64,000 nucleotides of DNA from Streptomyces sp. NBC_00190 (GCF_036203305.1 NZ_CP108131.1:2790001-2854000); one strand, 5' to 3'; shown: positions 49,561 through 61,961, numbered from the stretch's first letter. A program made the numbers and translations. Notes: generated from the sequence alone by a model not told the origin.

Positions 49561-52083
49561 ATGACCGAGCCCCTGCCCGCGATCGTGCTCATCGGGCACG
49601 GCATGGTCGGCCAGCGCTACCTGGAGGCCCTGGCCGAACGCGGCGCGACCCGGACCCACCGGATCACCGTGCTCTGCGAGGAGCCCCGGCCCGCCTACGA
49701 CCGCGTACACCTGACCTCGTACTTCTCCGGAAGCACCGCCGAGGACCTGTCCATGACGCCCCCCGGCTTCATGGCCGAGCACGGCATCGCGCTCCACCTC
49801 GACGACCCCGCCGAGCACATCGACCGGGCGGCCCGCACGGTGACCTCCCGGTCCGGGCAGGTGTTCCCGTACGACGTCCTGGTCCTGGCCACCGGCAGCT
49901 ACCCCTTCGTGCCGCCCGTCCCCGGCAAGGACGCCCCCGGCTGCTTCGTCTACCGCACCATCGAGGACCTCCTCGCCATCGAGGAGTACGCGAAGGACCA
50001 CACCAGCGGCGCGGTCGTCGGTGGCGGACTCCTCGGGCTCGAAGCCGCCGGCGCCCTCCAGGGGCTCGGCCTCGCCACCCGCGTCGTCGAGTTCGCCCCG
50101 CGCCTGATGCCCGTACAGGTCGACGAAGGCGGCGGCGCCGCCCTCCTGCGCACCATCGAGTCCATGGGCCTCACCGTGCACACCGGTGTCGGCACCCAGG
50201 AGGTGCTGACCGGCGAGGACGGCCGGGTCAGCGGGATGCGGCTCTCCGACGGCTCCACCGTCGACACCGGCCTCGTCGTCTTCTCCGCCGGTGTCCGCCC
50301 CCGCGACCAGCTGGCCCGCGACGCGGGACTGGACGTCGGCGAGCGCGGCGGCATCGCGGTCGACGCCCGCTGCCGCACCTCGGACCCGCACGTCTACGCC
50401 GTCGGCGAGTGCGCCCTCGCCTGCGACGGCCGGGTCTATGGGCTGGTCGCCCCCGGCTACGAGATGGCCGAGACGGCCGCCGAGGACCTGCTGGGCCGCG
50501 AGAAGGAGTTCACCGGAGCCGACCTCTCCACCAAGCTCAAGCTGCTCGGCGTGGACGTGGCGTCCTTCGGCGACGCCCACGGGGCCACCGAGGGCAGCCT
50601 GGACGTCGTCTGGTCCGACTCCCGCTCCGGCGTCTACAAGAAGCTGGTCGTCTCCCCCGACGGGATCCTCCTCGGCGGCGTCCTGGTCGGCGACGCGGAC
50701 TCGTACGGCCTGCTGCGCCCGCTCACCGGCAGCGTCCCGCCCGTCGCCCCCGAGCAGCTGGTCCTGCCGGCCGGTGTCGGCGCGCCCGTCGCGCTCGGCC
50801 CGTCCTCGCTCCCCGACCACGCGGTGATCTGCTCCTGCCACAACGTCACCAAGAAGGCCATCACCGCCTTCACCACCCTCCCCGAGGTCAAGAAGTGCAC
50901 CAAGGCGGGCACCGGCTGCGGCGGGTGCCTCAAGGTGATCGGGCAGCTGCTGCCCGCCGCCGCCGACAAGGGGCTGTGCGGCTGCTTCCCCTTCACCCGT
51001 GCCGAGCTCTACGAGATCGTCCGCACCCGCCGCCTGACCTCGTACCAGGAGCTCCTCGACGGCCACGGCCGCCCCGAGGCCCGCGGCGGTGACGGCTGCG
51101 AGGTGTGCAAGCCCGCCGTCGGCTCGGTCATCGCCTCGCTCGCCGCGACCCTCGGCGCGAGCGGCTACGTCCTGGACGGGGAGCAGGCCGCCCTCCAGGA
51201 CACCAACGACCATTTCCTCGCGAACATGCAGCGCAACGGCTCGTACTCGGTCGTCCCCCGCATCCCCGGCGGCGAGATCACCCCCGACAAGCTGATCGTG
51301 ATCGGCGAGGTGGCCCGCGACTTCGGCCTCTACACGAAGATCACCGGCGGTCAGCGGATCGACCTCTTCGGCGCGAGCGTGGACCAGCTCCCCCGGATCT
51401 GGGCGCGGCTCGTCGACGCCGGATTCGAGTCCGGGCACGCGTACGGGAAGGCCCTGCGGACGGTGAAGTCCTGCGTGGGACAGACCTGGTGCCGGTACGG
51501 AGTGCAGGACAGCGTACGGATGGCCATCGACCTGGAGCTGCGCTACCGGGGGCTGCGCGCCCCGCACAAGCTCAAGTCGGCGGTCTCCGGCTGCACCCGC
51601 GAGTGCGCGGAGGCGCAGAGCAAGGACTTCGGGGTCATCGCGACGGCGAGCGGCTGGAACCTCTACGTGGGCGGCAACGGCGGGGCCACCCCGCGCCACG
51701 CCGACCTCCTGGCCCAGGACCTGTCGGACGCGGAACTGATCCGGCTGATCGACCGGTTCCTGATGTTCTACATCCGCACCGCCGACCGGCTGGAGCGGAC
51801 CTCCAGCTGGCTGGAGCGGCTGGAGGGGGGACTGGACCACCTGCGGGACGTGATCGTGCACGACTCGCTCGGGCTGTGCGCGGAGCTGGAGTCCCTGATG
51901 GCCGACCACGTGGCGCACTACCGGGACGAGTGGGCCGAGACGCTGGAGGACCCGGAGCGGCTGCGCCGGTTCGTGTCCTTCGTCAACGCGCCCGGCGCCC
52001 CCGACCCGACCGTGAAGTTCGTCCCCGAGCGCGACCAGGTCAAGCCCGACCTGGCCGTCCTGACGATCGGAGGAGTCCGATGA
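49561..52083 (+). CDS. nirB: Nitrite reductase large subunit
   Basis: The 840-residue protein has all NirB parts in order: FAD motif IVLIGHGMVGQRYLEAL, NAD motif AVVGGGLLGLEAAGALQGLG, a BFD-like [2Fe-2S] domain CSCHNVTKKAI...CTKAGTGCGGC, and the siroheme/[4Fe-4S] region with GGEITPDKLIVIGEVARDFG, SCVGQTWCRYG and SGCTRECAEAQSKDFGV. It reduces nitrite to ammonium using NAD(P)H. Its stop overlaps the nirD start (ATGA). Length and motifs are normal. The siroheme cofactor would be finished by the chelatase at 38682. Confidence 0.95.
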   Translation: MTEPLPAIVLIGHGMVGQRYLEALAERGATRTHRITVLCEEPRPAYDRVHLTSYFSGSTAEDLSMTPPGFMAEHGIALHLDDPAEHIDRAARTVTSRSGQVFPYDVLVLATGSYPFVPPVPGKDAPGCFVYRTIEDLLAIEEYAKDHTSGAVVGGGLLGLEAAGALQGLGLATRVVEFAPRLMPVQVDEGGGAALLRTIESMGLTVHTGVGTQEVLTGEDGRVSGMRLSDGSTVDTGLVVFSAGVRPRDQLARDAGLDVGERGGIAVDARCRTSDPHVYAVGECALACDGRVYGLVAPGYEMAETAAEDLLGREKEFTGADLSTKLKLLGVDVASFGDAHGATEGSLDVVWSDSRSGVYKKLVVSPDGILLGGVLVGDADSYGLLRPLTGSVPPVAPEQLVLPAGVGAPVALGPSSLPDHAVICSCHNVTKKAITAFTTLPEVKKCTKAGTGCGGCLKVIGQLLPAAADKGLCGCFPFTRAELYEIVRTRRLTSYQELLDGHGRPEARGGDGCEVCKPAVGSVIASLAATLGASGYVLDGEQAALQDTNDHFLANMQRNGSYSVVPRIPGGEITPDKLIVIGEVARDFGLYTKITGGQRIDLFGASVDQLPRIWARLVDAGFESGHAYGKALRTVKSCVGQTWCRYGVQDSVRMAIDLELRYRGLRAPHKLKSAVSGCTRECAEAQSKDFGVIATASGWNLYVGGNGGATPRHADLLAQDLSDAELIRLIDRFLMFYIRTADRLERTSSWLERLEGGLDHLRDVIVHDSLGLCAELESLMADHVAHYRDEWAETLEDPERLRRFVSFVNAPGAPDPTVKFVPERDQVKPDLAVLTIGGVR

Positions 52084-52412
52084 CCGTGGAACTGCAGGTG
52101 GCGGAGGGCTGGCTGACGGTGTGCGAGCTGTCCGCGCTCACCCCCGGGCGCGGGGTGGCGGCCCTGCTGCCCGACGGGAGCCAGGCCGCCGTGTTCGTCG
52201 ACCGCGCGGGGCGTGCGTACGCCATCGGCAACCAGGACCCCTTCACCGGGGCGCACGTCCTCTCGCGGGGACTGCTGGGAACCGTGGCGGGCCGGCCCTT
52301 CGTGGCCTCGCCGCTGCTGAAGCAGCGCTTCGACCTGGAGTCGGGGCGCTGCCTGGACGACGAGGAGGTGGCGGTCCGGACCTACCCGGTGCGGACCGCC
52401 GCGACCTCCTGA
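52080..52412 (+). CDS. nirD: Nitrite reductase small subunit
   Basis: The 110-residue protein has a Rieske-like beta fold (VCELSALTPGRGVAALLPDGSQ, YAIGNQDPFTGAHVLSRGLL, then SPLLKQRFDLESGRCLDDEE) without the Cys/His cluster ligands, as is usual for NirD. It stabilises or regulates NirB. The ATG at 52080 overlaps the nirB stop, so it is translated by coupling. It ends the nitrite operon. Confidence 0.9.
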   Translation: MTVELQVAEGWLTVCELSALTPGRGVAALLPDGSQAAVFVDRAGRAYAIGNQDPFTGAHVLSRGLLGTVAGRPFVASPLLKQRFDLESGRCLDDEEVAVRTYPVRTAATS

Positions 52413-52428
52413 CCACGGGGCCGGGCGC

Positions 52429-52836
52429 TCAGCCCTGGACCATGGCCGGGTCCATCCACATGATCTCCCAGGTGTGGCCGTCGAGGTCGTCGAAGGCCCG
52501 GCCGTACATGACGCCGTGGTCCTGGGCCGGGCGGGGCTCGGTGGCCCCGGCCGCCAGGGCCCCGTCGACCAGCTCGTCCACCGCGGCGCGGCTTTCGGCG
52601 CTCAGACAGAGCAGGACCTCGGAGGTCTTGGTGGCGTCCGCGATCTCCTTGTGGGTGAAGTCCTTGTAGCGGGCCTCGGTCAGCAGCATGGCCACGATGG
52701 TGTCGCTGATGACCATGGAGGCGCAGTTCTCGTCGGTGAACTGGGCGTTGAAGGAGTAGCCCAGCTTGCCCCAGAAGGCCTTGCTGGCGCCCAGGTCCTT
52801 GACGGGCAGGTTGACGAAGATCATGGTCGCGGACAT
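52429..52836 (-). CDS. VOC-superfamily (glyoxalase-like) protein
   Basis: The 135-residue protein shows the beta-alpha-beta-beta-beta pattern of glyoxalase/bleomycin resistance folds: IFVNLPVKDLGASKAFWGKLGYSFNAQFTDENCASMVI at the start and YGRAFDDLDGHTWEIMWMDP at the end, with Glu in WEIMW as a likely metal ligand. The group is often called VOC family with unknown substrate. The gene is convergent with nirD (16 bases apart). ATG at 52836. Confidence 0.85.
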   Translation of the reverse strand: MSATMIFVNLPVKDLGASKAFWGKLGYSFNAQFTDENCASMVISDTIVAMLLTEARYKDFTHKEIADATKTSEVLLCLSAESRAAVDELVDGALAAGATEPRPAQDHGVMYGRAFDDLDGHTWEIMWMDPAMVQG

Positions 52837-52949
52837 CTCGGTCTCTCTTCTCTCGTGTGCACTTCGGCGCTTTCGAGAGTGAGACCGTGGCGGCCCGGGA
52901 AACTCATCGCTTCCGCGCGAGTTTTTTTGACTTCGTCAGAAACCGCAGG

Positions 52950-53417
52950 TCAGGCCGCTGCCGAGCGCAGCTTCAGGGCCGCCAGCGGTACGAAGCCGGC
53001 CGCGCCCTCGCCGCGCAGCAGCTCCGCGTCCGTACCGGCCAGCCGCTTGTGGAGGGCCAGCGCGATCCGCTCGCCCAGCTCCTTGGCGCGCTCGGCGTTC
53101 GGCCCGTGGTGCCGGCCGTCGATCGTCGCGCGCCACAGCTGCACCCAGCGGCCGAAGTCCGCGGCGGTCATCGCCCGGGCGGAGTGCAGGGCGCCGTGCG
53201 GGGCGAAGGCGTCGCGCCGGTAGTCGGCGGTGCGGAAGAGGGCCCGCTCCCAGAAGTCGGTGATCCGGGGCAGGTGGGCCTCCAGGTCCGTGCCCGCGAT
53301 CTCCGTGAAGAAGGGCCCGATCCGCGCATCCGCGAAGGCGGCCGTGTAGAAGCGGCGCAGCACGACGTCGAGGTCGGCGCGGCCCGAGATGTCCCCGGCG
53401 GCGGCGAATTGGCTCAT
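52950..53417 (-). CDS. Truncated hemoglobin
   Basis: The 155-residue protein has the truncated globin pattern: VVLRRFYTAAFADARIGPFF, then ITDFWERALFRTADYRRDAF with the aromatic pair, HGALHSARAMTAADFGRWVQLW around the proximal His, and a helical C-terminus. It binds heme and oxygen or NO. Its place next to nirBD suggests protection against nitric oxide formed during nitrite reduction, which is inference. The ATG at 53417 has GGTGG upstream. Confidence 0.8.
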   Translation of the reverse strand: MSQFAAAGDISGRADLDVVLRRFYTAAFADARIGPFFTEIAGTDLEAHLPRITDFWERALFRTADYRRDAFAPHGALHSARAMTAADFGRWVQLWRATIDGRHHGPNAERAKELGERIALALHKRLAGTDAELLRGEGAAGFVPLAALKLRSAAA

Positions 53418-53578
53418 CGTTCCACCATCCTTCCCCACGGCGCTCTTCTCCAGGGGCGAAAGTCCCGCTGTACGTCACGAGGAATTGATGTCGCGTCAAT
53501 TCGGTGCCCCTAGGTTCCCCGGTGCGAGCGACTCCGCGCCCGACCGGCCGCGGGGCCTTCCTCCCCCCAGGAGTGACC

Positions 53579-54739
53579 GTGGAACGTCGTACCTTCCTGC
53601 GCGGCGCGGTGATCGGTTCGTCGGCCGCCGCCTTCGGCGGCACCTTGATGCACGGGGCCGCCTACGCCGCCCCCGCCCAGCCCGGTGCCGGGCCCTACGG
53701 CGCGCTCGGCGCGGCGGACGCCAACGGCATCCAGCTGCCCGCCGGCTTCAGCAGCCGGGTGATCGCCCGCTCCGGCCAGAACGTCGGACCCACCACCTAC
53801 AAGTGGCACAGCGCCCCGGACGGCGGCGCGTGCTTCGCGGACGGCACGGGCTGGATCTACGTGTCGAACTCGGAGATCAACCCCTCCGGCGGCGTGAGCG
53901 CGGTGAAGTTCGACTCCTCGGGCACCATCACCGGCTCCTACCGGATCCTCTCCAACACGCGGCAGAACTGCGCGGGCGGCAAGACCCCGTGGAACACCTG
54001 GCTGTCCTGCGAGGAGGTCAGCCTCGGCTACGTCTACGAGACCGACCCCTACGGCGTGAACGCGGCGGTGCAGCGCCCCGCGATGGGCCGCTTCAAGCAC
54101 GAGGCGGCCGCCGCCGACCCGGTGCGCCAGGTGATCTACCTGACCGAGGACGAGACCAGCGGCTGCTTCTACCGCTTCATCCCGGCCACCTGGGGCAATC
54201 TCGCCTCCGGCACCCTCCAGGTGCTCGTCGCCGGGACCGCCACCTCCGGGTCCTTCACCTGGCAGAACGTGCCGGACCCGGACGGCTCCCCGACCACCAC
54301 CCGCACCCAGGTCTCCGGCTCCAAGAAGTTCAACGGCGGCGAGGGCTGCCACTACGCCAACGACACGGTCTGGTTCACCACCAAGGGCGACAACCGGGTC
54401 TGGCAGCTCAACCTGGCGAGCAGCACGTACGAGCTGGCCTACGACGACTCGCTCGTACCCGGCGGCGCGGCCCCGCTGACGGGCGTGGACAACGTCACCG
54501 GGTCCTCGTACGGCGACCTGTACGTCGCCGAGGACGGCGGCAACATGGAGATCTGCCTGATCACGCCGGACGACGTGGTCGCCCCCTTCCTGCGGATCAC
54601 CGGCCAGTCCTCCTCGGAGATCACCGGCCCGGCGTTCTCCCCCGACGGCAGCCGCCTCTTCTTCAGCAGCCAGCGCGGTACGAGCGGAAGCTCGACCGGC
54701 GGCATCACCTACGAGGTGACGGGCCCGTTCCGTACCTGA
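53579..54739 (+). CDS. Tat-exported PhoX-like phosphatase
   Basis: The 386-residue protein starts at the GTG at 53579, five bases after AGGAG. It has a Tat signal peptide with the twin-arginine RRTFLRGAVIG, a hydrophobic stretch and AYAAPA cleavage region. The mature part has the PhoX/DUF839 beta-propeller features KWHSAPDGGACF, TPWNTWLSCEEVSLGYVYE, MGRFKHEAAAADP and YLTEDETSGCFYRFIP, which bind metal. PhoX enzymes are calcium/iron-dependent phosphatases, so it is probably secreted for phosphate scavenging. A strong terminator follows at 54768. Confidence 0.85.
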   Translation: MERRTFLRGAVIGSSAAAFGGTLMHGAAYAAPAQPGAGPYGALGAADANGIQLPAGFSSRVIARSGQNVGPTTYKWHSAPDGGACFADGTGWIYVSNSEINPSGGVSAVKFDSSGTITGSYRILSNTRQNCAGGKTPWNTWLSCEEVSLGYVYETDPYGVNAAVQRPAMGRFKHEAAAADPVRQVIYLTEDETSGCFYRFIPATWGNLASGTLQVLVAGTATSGSFTWQNVPDPDGSPTTTRTQVSGSKKFNGGEGCHYANDTVWFTTKGDNRVWQLNLASSTYELAYDDSLVPGGAAPLTGVDNVTGSSYGDLYVAEDGGNMEICLITPDDVVAPFLRITGQSSSEITGPAFSPDGSRLFFSSQRGTSGSSTGGITYEVTGPFRT

Positions 54740-54767
54740 CGGGTACCCGCGGATCCGCATCCGTCCC

Positions 54768-54803
54768 GTGCGGCCCCGGCCCTTCACCGGGCCGGGGCCG
54801 CAC
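54768..54803. terminator. Bidirectional terminator between phoX-like and ArsR-like genes
   Basis: A perfect 15-bp stem (GTGCGGCCCCGGCCC / GGGCCGGGGCCGCAC) with a 6-base loop lies between convergent stops at 54739 and 54809. Confidence 0.85.
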
Positions 54804-54808
54804 GTGCC

Positions 54809-55861
54809 TCAGGAGGCCACGGCCCCGCCCCGGAGCAGCGCGGCGCCCAGCGGGGTCACCGTGTGCAGCACCGCGTTCCCGTGGCGGAGCGTGGTGACCA
54901 GCCCCGCCTCGCGCATCACGCAGGCGTGCTGGCTGGCGGAGGCCAGTGAGACCCCGGCCCGGCGGGCCAGTTCGCTGGTGGTGGCGCCGTCGCCTATGGC
55001 CCGCAGCACCACCGAGCGGGTGTGCCCGACGAGCTTGCCCAGGGTGCGCTGGCGGTGCTCCTCCACGGGCCGGGCCGACTCGCCGCCCGCGGGCGCCGAG
55101 GCCAGGTGCGCGGCGGCCGGATAGACCAGCACCGGCGGCAGCTCCGGGTCGTGCAGGGTCACCGCGGTGCGCCGGCAGAAGAAGGACGGCTGGAGCAGCA
55201 GCCCCCGCCCGCGCAGCCGTACGTCCCGGTCCACGGGGTAGTCGCACTCCAGCACCGGGGCACGCCAGCGCAGCATCGGCGGCAGCGAGGCCAGCAGTTC
55301 GTCCGCGCCCCCGTCCAGCAGGGCCCGGCCGCGCGCGGCCCGCTCGGCCTCGATCTGGGCCTGGATGTGCGTCCAGTACGGCTCCACGGCCGCCCGGTGG
55401 TATCCGCGCAGCTCGCCGAGCAGCCTCGGCAGCTGCTCGGTGCCGCCGTCCATGAACTCCCGCAACCGCCGCGGGACCGTGGTGTCGGGGCCCCCGCTCA
55501 CGGCGGAGGGCATCCCGAAGGCCGCCCCGAGGCCCGTTCCCGCGCCCAGCAGCGCCAGCTCGCGGCGCATCCGCTCGGGGCGGATGGCACGCAGGGCGTC
55601 GAGGCCCAGGTCCCACCCGTACTGCCCCTCCACAGGGGTCAGGAAATCGGGGAAATAGCCGCGACTCGGTATGAGCGCACCGATCAAGCGTGTTTCACTA
55701 TTCAACCTGCTCCGGGTTTCCGTACGCCATTCACCGAACAACCGGGCATCACGCCGGTCTCTTAAGCGGTGAAAGCTGAGAATCGTCTCCCACAACGCAT
55801 CGGGACGCCCTGCCATCCGTACGCGTGCCAGGTCCACTCCAGTGAAATGGATACGCAGCAC
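54809..55861 (-). CDS. ArsR-type winged-helix transcriptional regulator
   Basis: The 350-residue protein has an N-terminal domain of about 240 residues (LRIHFTGVDLARVRMAGRPDA, then RLNSETRLIGALIPSRGYFPDFL) resembling the DUF5937-type region in Streptomyces ArsR-like regulators, and a C-terminal winged helix (TSELARRAGVSLASASQHACV) with VTTLRHGNAVLHTVTPLG. It probably senses a small ligand through the N-terminal domain. The GTG at 55861 has GGTGGGGG nearby; upstream starts would add a Cys-rich shadow. It converges with the PhoX-like gene. Confidence 0.8.
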   Translation of the reverse strand: MLRIHFTGVDLARVRMAGRPDALWETILSFHRLRDRRDARLFGEWRTETRSRLNSETRLIGALIPSRGYFPDFLTPVEGQYGWDLGLDALRAIRPERMRRELALLGAGTGLGAAFGMPSAVSGGPDTTVPRRLREFMDGGTEQLPRLLGELRGYHRAAVEPYWTHIQAQIEAERAARGRALLDGGADELLASLPPMLRWRAPVLECDYPVDRDVRLRGRGLLLQPSFFCRRTAVTLHDPELPPVLVYPAAAHLASAPAGGESARPVEEHRQRTLGKLVGHTRSVVLRAIGDGATTSELARRAGVSLASASQHACVMREAGLVTTLRHGNAVLHTVTPLGAALLRGGAVAS

Positions 55862-56247
55862 CGAACCCCCACCTGTGCAACCGCAATCCCCCCGCCCCAT
55901 GAGTATGCATGCAGTCACACGTGGTCACCACGCCCTTTCGGCCACAGTTGAAACCCCTTTCGGCAGGGGCGTGACAACCGAAATCCTGTACTCCGCCGGG
56001 CACACTCCGATGCGACCGAAACGCTCCGCGAAGGCCGTGGGGGGCTTTGCGGGGCCTGGCGGTCGGTCGCACCGGGAAGCGCCGACGTGCCCGGCAGAAT
56101 GACAGCGGCGGTGGACGGGTGGGGATCCGTCCACCGCCTGCTGGCGTAAAGATTTGTTGAACAGCAAAAAATAGGCGCGCCCGCCCCCAGGGCGTCAGGG
56201 AACCCGGGGGCAGGCGCGGTCTGTGAGGCCCTTCTCAGGGCCGGGGA
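55862..56247. other. 386-bp region between the ArsR-like gene and ppdK
   Basis: No convincing gene. Two hairpins are visible. The first (arms GCGGTGGACGG / CCGTCCACCGC around 56107-56136) has no U-run. The second, at 56174-56214, is followed on the minus strand by TATTTTTT (complement near 56165-56172) and is a classical terminator for ppdK. The part nearest 55862 should hold the promoter of the ArsR-like gene. Confidence 0.6.
56165..56218 (-). terminator. Intrinsic terminator of ppdK
   Basis: On the minus strand GCGCCTGCCCCCGG pairs with CTGGGGGCGGGCGC (two mismatches), and the stem is followed closely by TATTTTTT. This T-run is rare in this GC-rich genome and marks a strong intrinsic terminator. 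Confidence 0.8.
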
Positions 56248-58956
<2,709 letters not shown>

Positions 58957-59320
58957 GGGTCTCGACTCCTCGAGGCTCGGTGGCTGCCCTGACGGCCAGG
59001 AACATACCCAGATCGAAGGCTTCTGGGTACGTCCACTTGGTCGTCATGTGGCTGTAACCACCCGTGCGCCAGCAGATCGAAAGTAACTCATGGGTAATCA
59101 GAACGGACCAAGAGCCTTCACATCCCGAAGGCCGAAGGGCGTTTTGAGGCTTGATCACGCTCGGATGAGCGATCATCGATCTATTTGCGTTCAAGTATTG
59201 AACGCACAAAGGGTGGCACCCAGTGCCACCCTTTGAAAGTCTTACCCGTGATCTTCGCGCTCATCTGAGCGAAACCTCTCCCATGCGTGGCGTATATCAC
59301 GCGACACGGAGGGCGATTTG
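58957..59320. other. 364-bp region between ppdK and the dus gene
   Basis: No gene was found. Near 58957-59060 lies the ppdK leader. The region is AT-richer than usual around 59160-59210 (ATCTATTTGCGTTCAAG), a likely promoter. A perfect hairpin at 59207-59235 lies after the dus stop and serves as its terminator. Confidence 0.55.
59207..59235 (-). terminator. Hairpin terminator after the dus gene
   Basis: A perfect 13-bp stem (CAAAGGGTGGCAC / GTGCCACCCTTTG) with a 3-base loop lies 86 bases downstream of the dus stop on the minus strand. Confidence 0.7.
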
Positions 59321-60463
59321 TCAGCCTCCGGAAGTGTCCAGTTCGGCTTCCTCGCTGATGCCCGCGCAGTCGTACGGGTCCTTCAGCCAGCCGTCCGGCA
59401 GGACAACTCGGTTGTTTCCGGACGTCCGACCCCGCGGACCGTCCGCGCTCTCCGGCCAGGCTTGATCCAGATCAAGCTCGCTCAGATGAGCGTCCAGTTC
59501 GGCCAGGGAGGAGGTGACCGCAAGCTTCTTGCGCATCTCGGACCCGACGGAGAACCCCTTGAGGTACCAAGCCACGTGCTTACGGAAGTCGATCACCCCG
59601 CGCGCCTCGTCGCCGATCCACTCCCCGAGCAGTTGCGCGTGGCGGTGCATGGTGCCCGCGACCTCGCGCAGCGTGGGCTTGTGGAAGTCCTCGGGGCGGC
59701 CCTCGAAGGCCGCCACCAGGTCGTTGAACAGCCACGGGCGGCCCAGGCAGCCGCGCCCCACGACCACGCCGTCGCAGCCGGTCTCGCGGACCATGCGCAG
59801 TGCGTCCTCGGCGCACCAGATGTCGCCGTTGCCGAGCACCGGGATCTCCGGCACGTGCTCCTTGAGCCGCGCGATGGCGTCCCAGTCGGCGGTGCCGCCG
59901 TAGTGCTGGGCGGTGGTGCGTCCGTGCAGGGCGATCGCGGTGACGCCCTCCTCGACGGCGATCCGGCCGGCGTCGAGGTAGGTGAGGTGGTCGTCGTTGA
60001 TGCCCTTGCGCATCTTCATGGTCACCGGCAGGTCGCCGGCGCCGGCGACGGCCTCGCGGAGGATCGCGCGCAGCAGGTTCCGCTTGTACGGGAGGGCCGA
60101 GCCACCGCCCTTGCGGGTGACCTTGGGGACCGGGCAGCCGAAATTGAGGTCGATGTGGTCGGCGCGGTCCTCTTCGACGATCATGCGGACCGCCTTGCCG
60201 ACCGTCGCGGGGTCGACTCCGTACAGCTGGATCGAGCGGGGCTTCTCGGTCTCGTCGAAGTGGATCAGCTGCATGGTCTTCTCGTTGCGCTCGACCAGGG
60301 CGCGGGTCGTGATCATCTCGCTCACGAACAGCCCCTTGCCGCCCGAGAACTCCCGGCAGAGGGTACGGAACGGGGCATTGGTGATGCCGGCCATGGGCGC
60401 GAGCACCACCGGGGGCTGCACGGTGTGCGGGCCGATCGCGAGAGGCGGAGGGAGCGTGGTCAT
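59321..60463 (-). CDS. dus: tRNA-dihydrouridine synthase
   Basis: The 380-residue protein has the FMN-binding TIM barrel of Dus enzymes: VLAPMAGITNAPFRTLCREF, IQLYGVDPATVGKAVRMI, DLNFGCPVPKVTRKGGGSAL with the catalytic Cys in NFGCP, KMRKGINDDHL and GVVVGRGCLGRPWLF. It reduces specific uridines in tRNA. It is DusB-like. The ATG at 60463 follows a short spacer; an upstream in-frame stretch is a shadow. It is divergent from an MFS exporter gene. Confidence 0.9.
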   Translation of the reverse strand: MTTLPPPLAIGPHTVQPPVVLAPMAGITNAPFRTLCREFSGGKGLFVSEMITTRALVERNEKTMQLIHFDETEKPRSIQLYGVDPATVGKAVRMIVEEDRADHIDLNFGCPVPKVTRKGGGSALPYKRNLLRAILREAVAGAGDLPVTMKMRKGINDDHLTYLDAGRIAVEEGVTAIALHGRTTAQHYGGTADWDAIARLKEHVPEIPVLGNGDIWCAEDALRMVRETGCDGVVVGRGCLGRPWLFNDLVAAFEGRPEDFHKPTLREVAGTMHRHAQLLGEWIGDEARGVIDFRKHVAWYLKGFSVGSEMRKKLAVTSSLAELDAHLSELDLDQAWPESADGPRGRTSGNNRVVLPDGWLKDPYDCAGISEEAELDTSGG

Positions 60464-60515
60464 CCGCCCATTGTCCCGCATGCCGGGGCGGTGGTGCAGA
60501 CGTACGATCGGCGGC

Positions 60516-61961
60516 ATGATCGAGCCGAGTCAGCCGAGTCGCAAACAGCGCATGATCGTCCTGGCTGTCTGCTGCATGAGTCTGCTGATCGTCAGCCTCG
60601 ACAACACCGTCCTGAACGTCGCGCTGCCGTCCATGCGCGAGGATCTGGACGCCTCGGTCGCGGGGATGCAGTGGACGATCGACGCCTACACCCTGGTCCT
60701 CGCCTCGCTGCTGATGCTCGCGGGCTCCACCGCCGACCGGATCGGCCGCCGCAGGGTGTTCGTCGCCGGTCTGGTGCTCTTCACCGCCGGATCCCTGCTG
60801 TGCTCGCTCGCGCCCAGCCTCGAATGGCTGATCGCGTACCGGATGGTCCAGGCCGTCGGCGGCGCGATGCTGAACCCGGTGGCGATGTCGATCATCACCA
60901 ACACCTTCACCGATCCCGCCCAGCGGGCGCGGGCGATCGGCGTGTGGGGGGCGGTCGCGGGCGTCTCCATGGCGGCGGGTCCCCTCATCGGCGGTCTGCT
61001 GGTGGACTCCGTGGGCTGGCGCTCGATCTTCTGGGTGAACCTGCCGATCGGGCTGGCGGCCCTCGTACTGACCCTGCGCCACGTCCCCGAGTCCCGCGCG
61101 GCGCGGGCCCGGCGCCCTGACCCGGTGGGCCAGCTGCTGGTCATGGCGCTGCTGGGCACGCTGACGTACGGCATCATCGAGGCGCCGTCGGCGGGCTGGC
61201 GCTCGCCGCTGATCATGGGCTGCGCCCTGGCGGCCTTCGCCTCGCTGGTGGGGCTGCTGATCTACGAGCCCCGGCGCGAGGAGCCGCTGATCGATTTCCG
61301 GTTCTTCCGGAGCGCGCCCTTCAGCGGGGCCACGGTCATCGCCGTGAGCGCCTTCTCCGGGATGGCCGGGTTCCTCTTCCTGAACACCCTGTACCTGCAG
61401 GACGTACGGGGGCTGGACGCGCTGCACGCCGGGCTCTACATGCTGCCGATGGCCGCGCTGACCATGCTCGTCGCACCGATTTCGGGCCGGCTGGTGGGCA
61501 GCCGGGGGCCGCGGCTTCCGCTGCTCGTCGCGGGGGTCGCGATGGCCGCGAGCGGGCTGCTCTTCGCCGCGTTCCAGGCCGAGACGTCCACCCCGCTCAT
61601 GTTCACCGGGTACGTGCTCTTCGGCCTCGGCTTCGGCATGGTGAACGCGCCGATCACCAATACGGCGGTGTCCGGGATGCCTCGATCCCAGGCGGGCGTC
61701 GCGGCCGCCATCGCCTCCACCAGCCGGCAGACGGGCAGCACGCTGGGCGTCGCGATCGTCGGCGCCGTCCTGGCGGCCGGGCTGGCTAACGGCTCCGACT
61801 TCGCCGGGGCGACGGGCCCGGCGTGGTGGATCATCACGGCCTGCGGCCTGCTGGTCCTGGGGGTGGGCGCGGCGACGAGCGGCCCCTGGGCCCGCGCGAC
61901 GGCGGCCCGCACGGCCCGCACCCTGGACCCTTCGACCCCCCGCACCCGGGCGGACGCCTGA
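60516..61961 (+). CDS. MFS drug exporter (EmrB/QacA type)
   Basis: The 481-residue protein has about fourteen transmembrane segments. It carries the DHA2-type motif LDNTVLNVALPSM in helix 1, TADRIGRRRVFVAG in the helix 2-3 loop, RMVQAVGGAMLNPVAMSII and GVWGAVAGVSMAAGPLIGG (motif C). It should export drugs or metabolites with protons. The ATG at 60516 lies 52 bases from the divergent dus start. The substrate is unknown. Confidence 0.9.
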   Translation: MIEPSQPSRKQRMIVLAVCCMSLLIVSLDNTVLNVALPSMREDLDASVAGMQWTIDAYTLVLASLLMLAGSTADRIGRRRVFVAGLVLFTAGSLLCSLAPSLEWLIAYRMVQAVGGAMLNPVAMSIITNTFTDPAQRARAIGVWGAVAGVSMAAGPLIGGLLVDSVGWRSIFWVNLPIGLAALVLTLRHVPESRAARARRPDPVGQLLVMALLGTLTYGIIEAPSAGWRSPLIMGCALAAFASLVGLLIYEPRREEPLIDFRFFRSAPFSGATVIAVSAFSGMAGFLFLNTLYLQDVRGLDALHAGLYMLPMAALTMLVAPISGRLVGSRGPRLPLLVAGVAMAASGLLFAAFQAETSTPLMFTGYVLFGLGFGMVNAPITNTAVSGMPRSQAGVAAAIASTSRQTGSTLGVAIVGAVLAAGLANGSDFAGATGPAWWIITACGLLVLGVGAATSGPWARATAARTARTLDPSTPRTRADA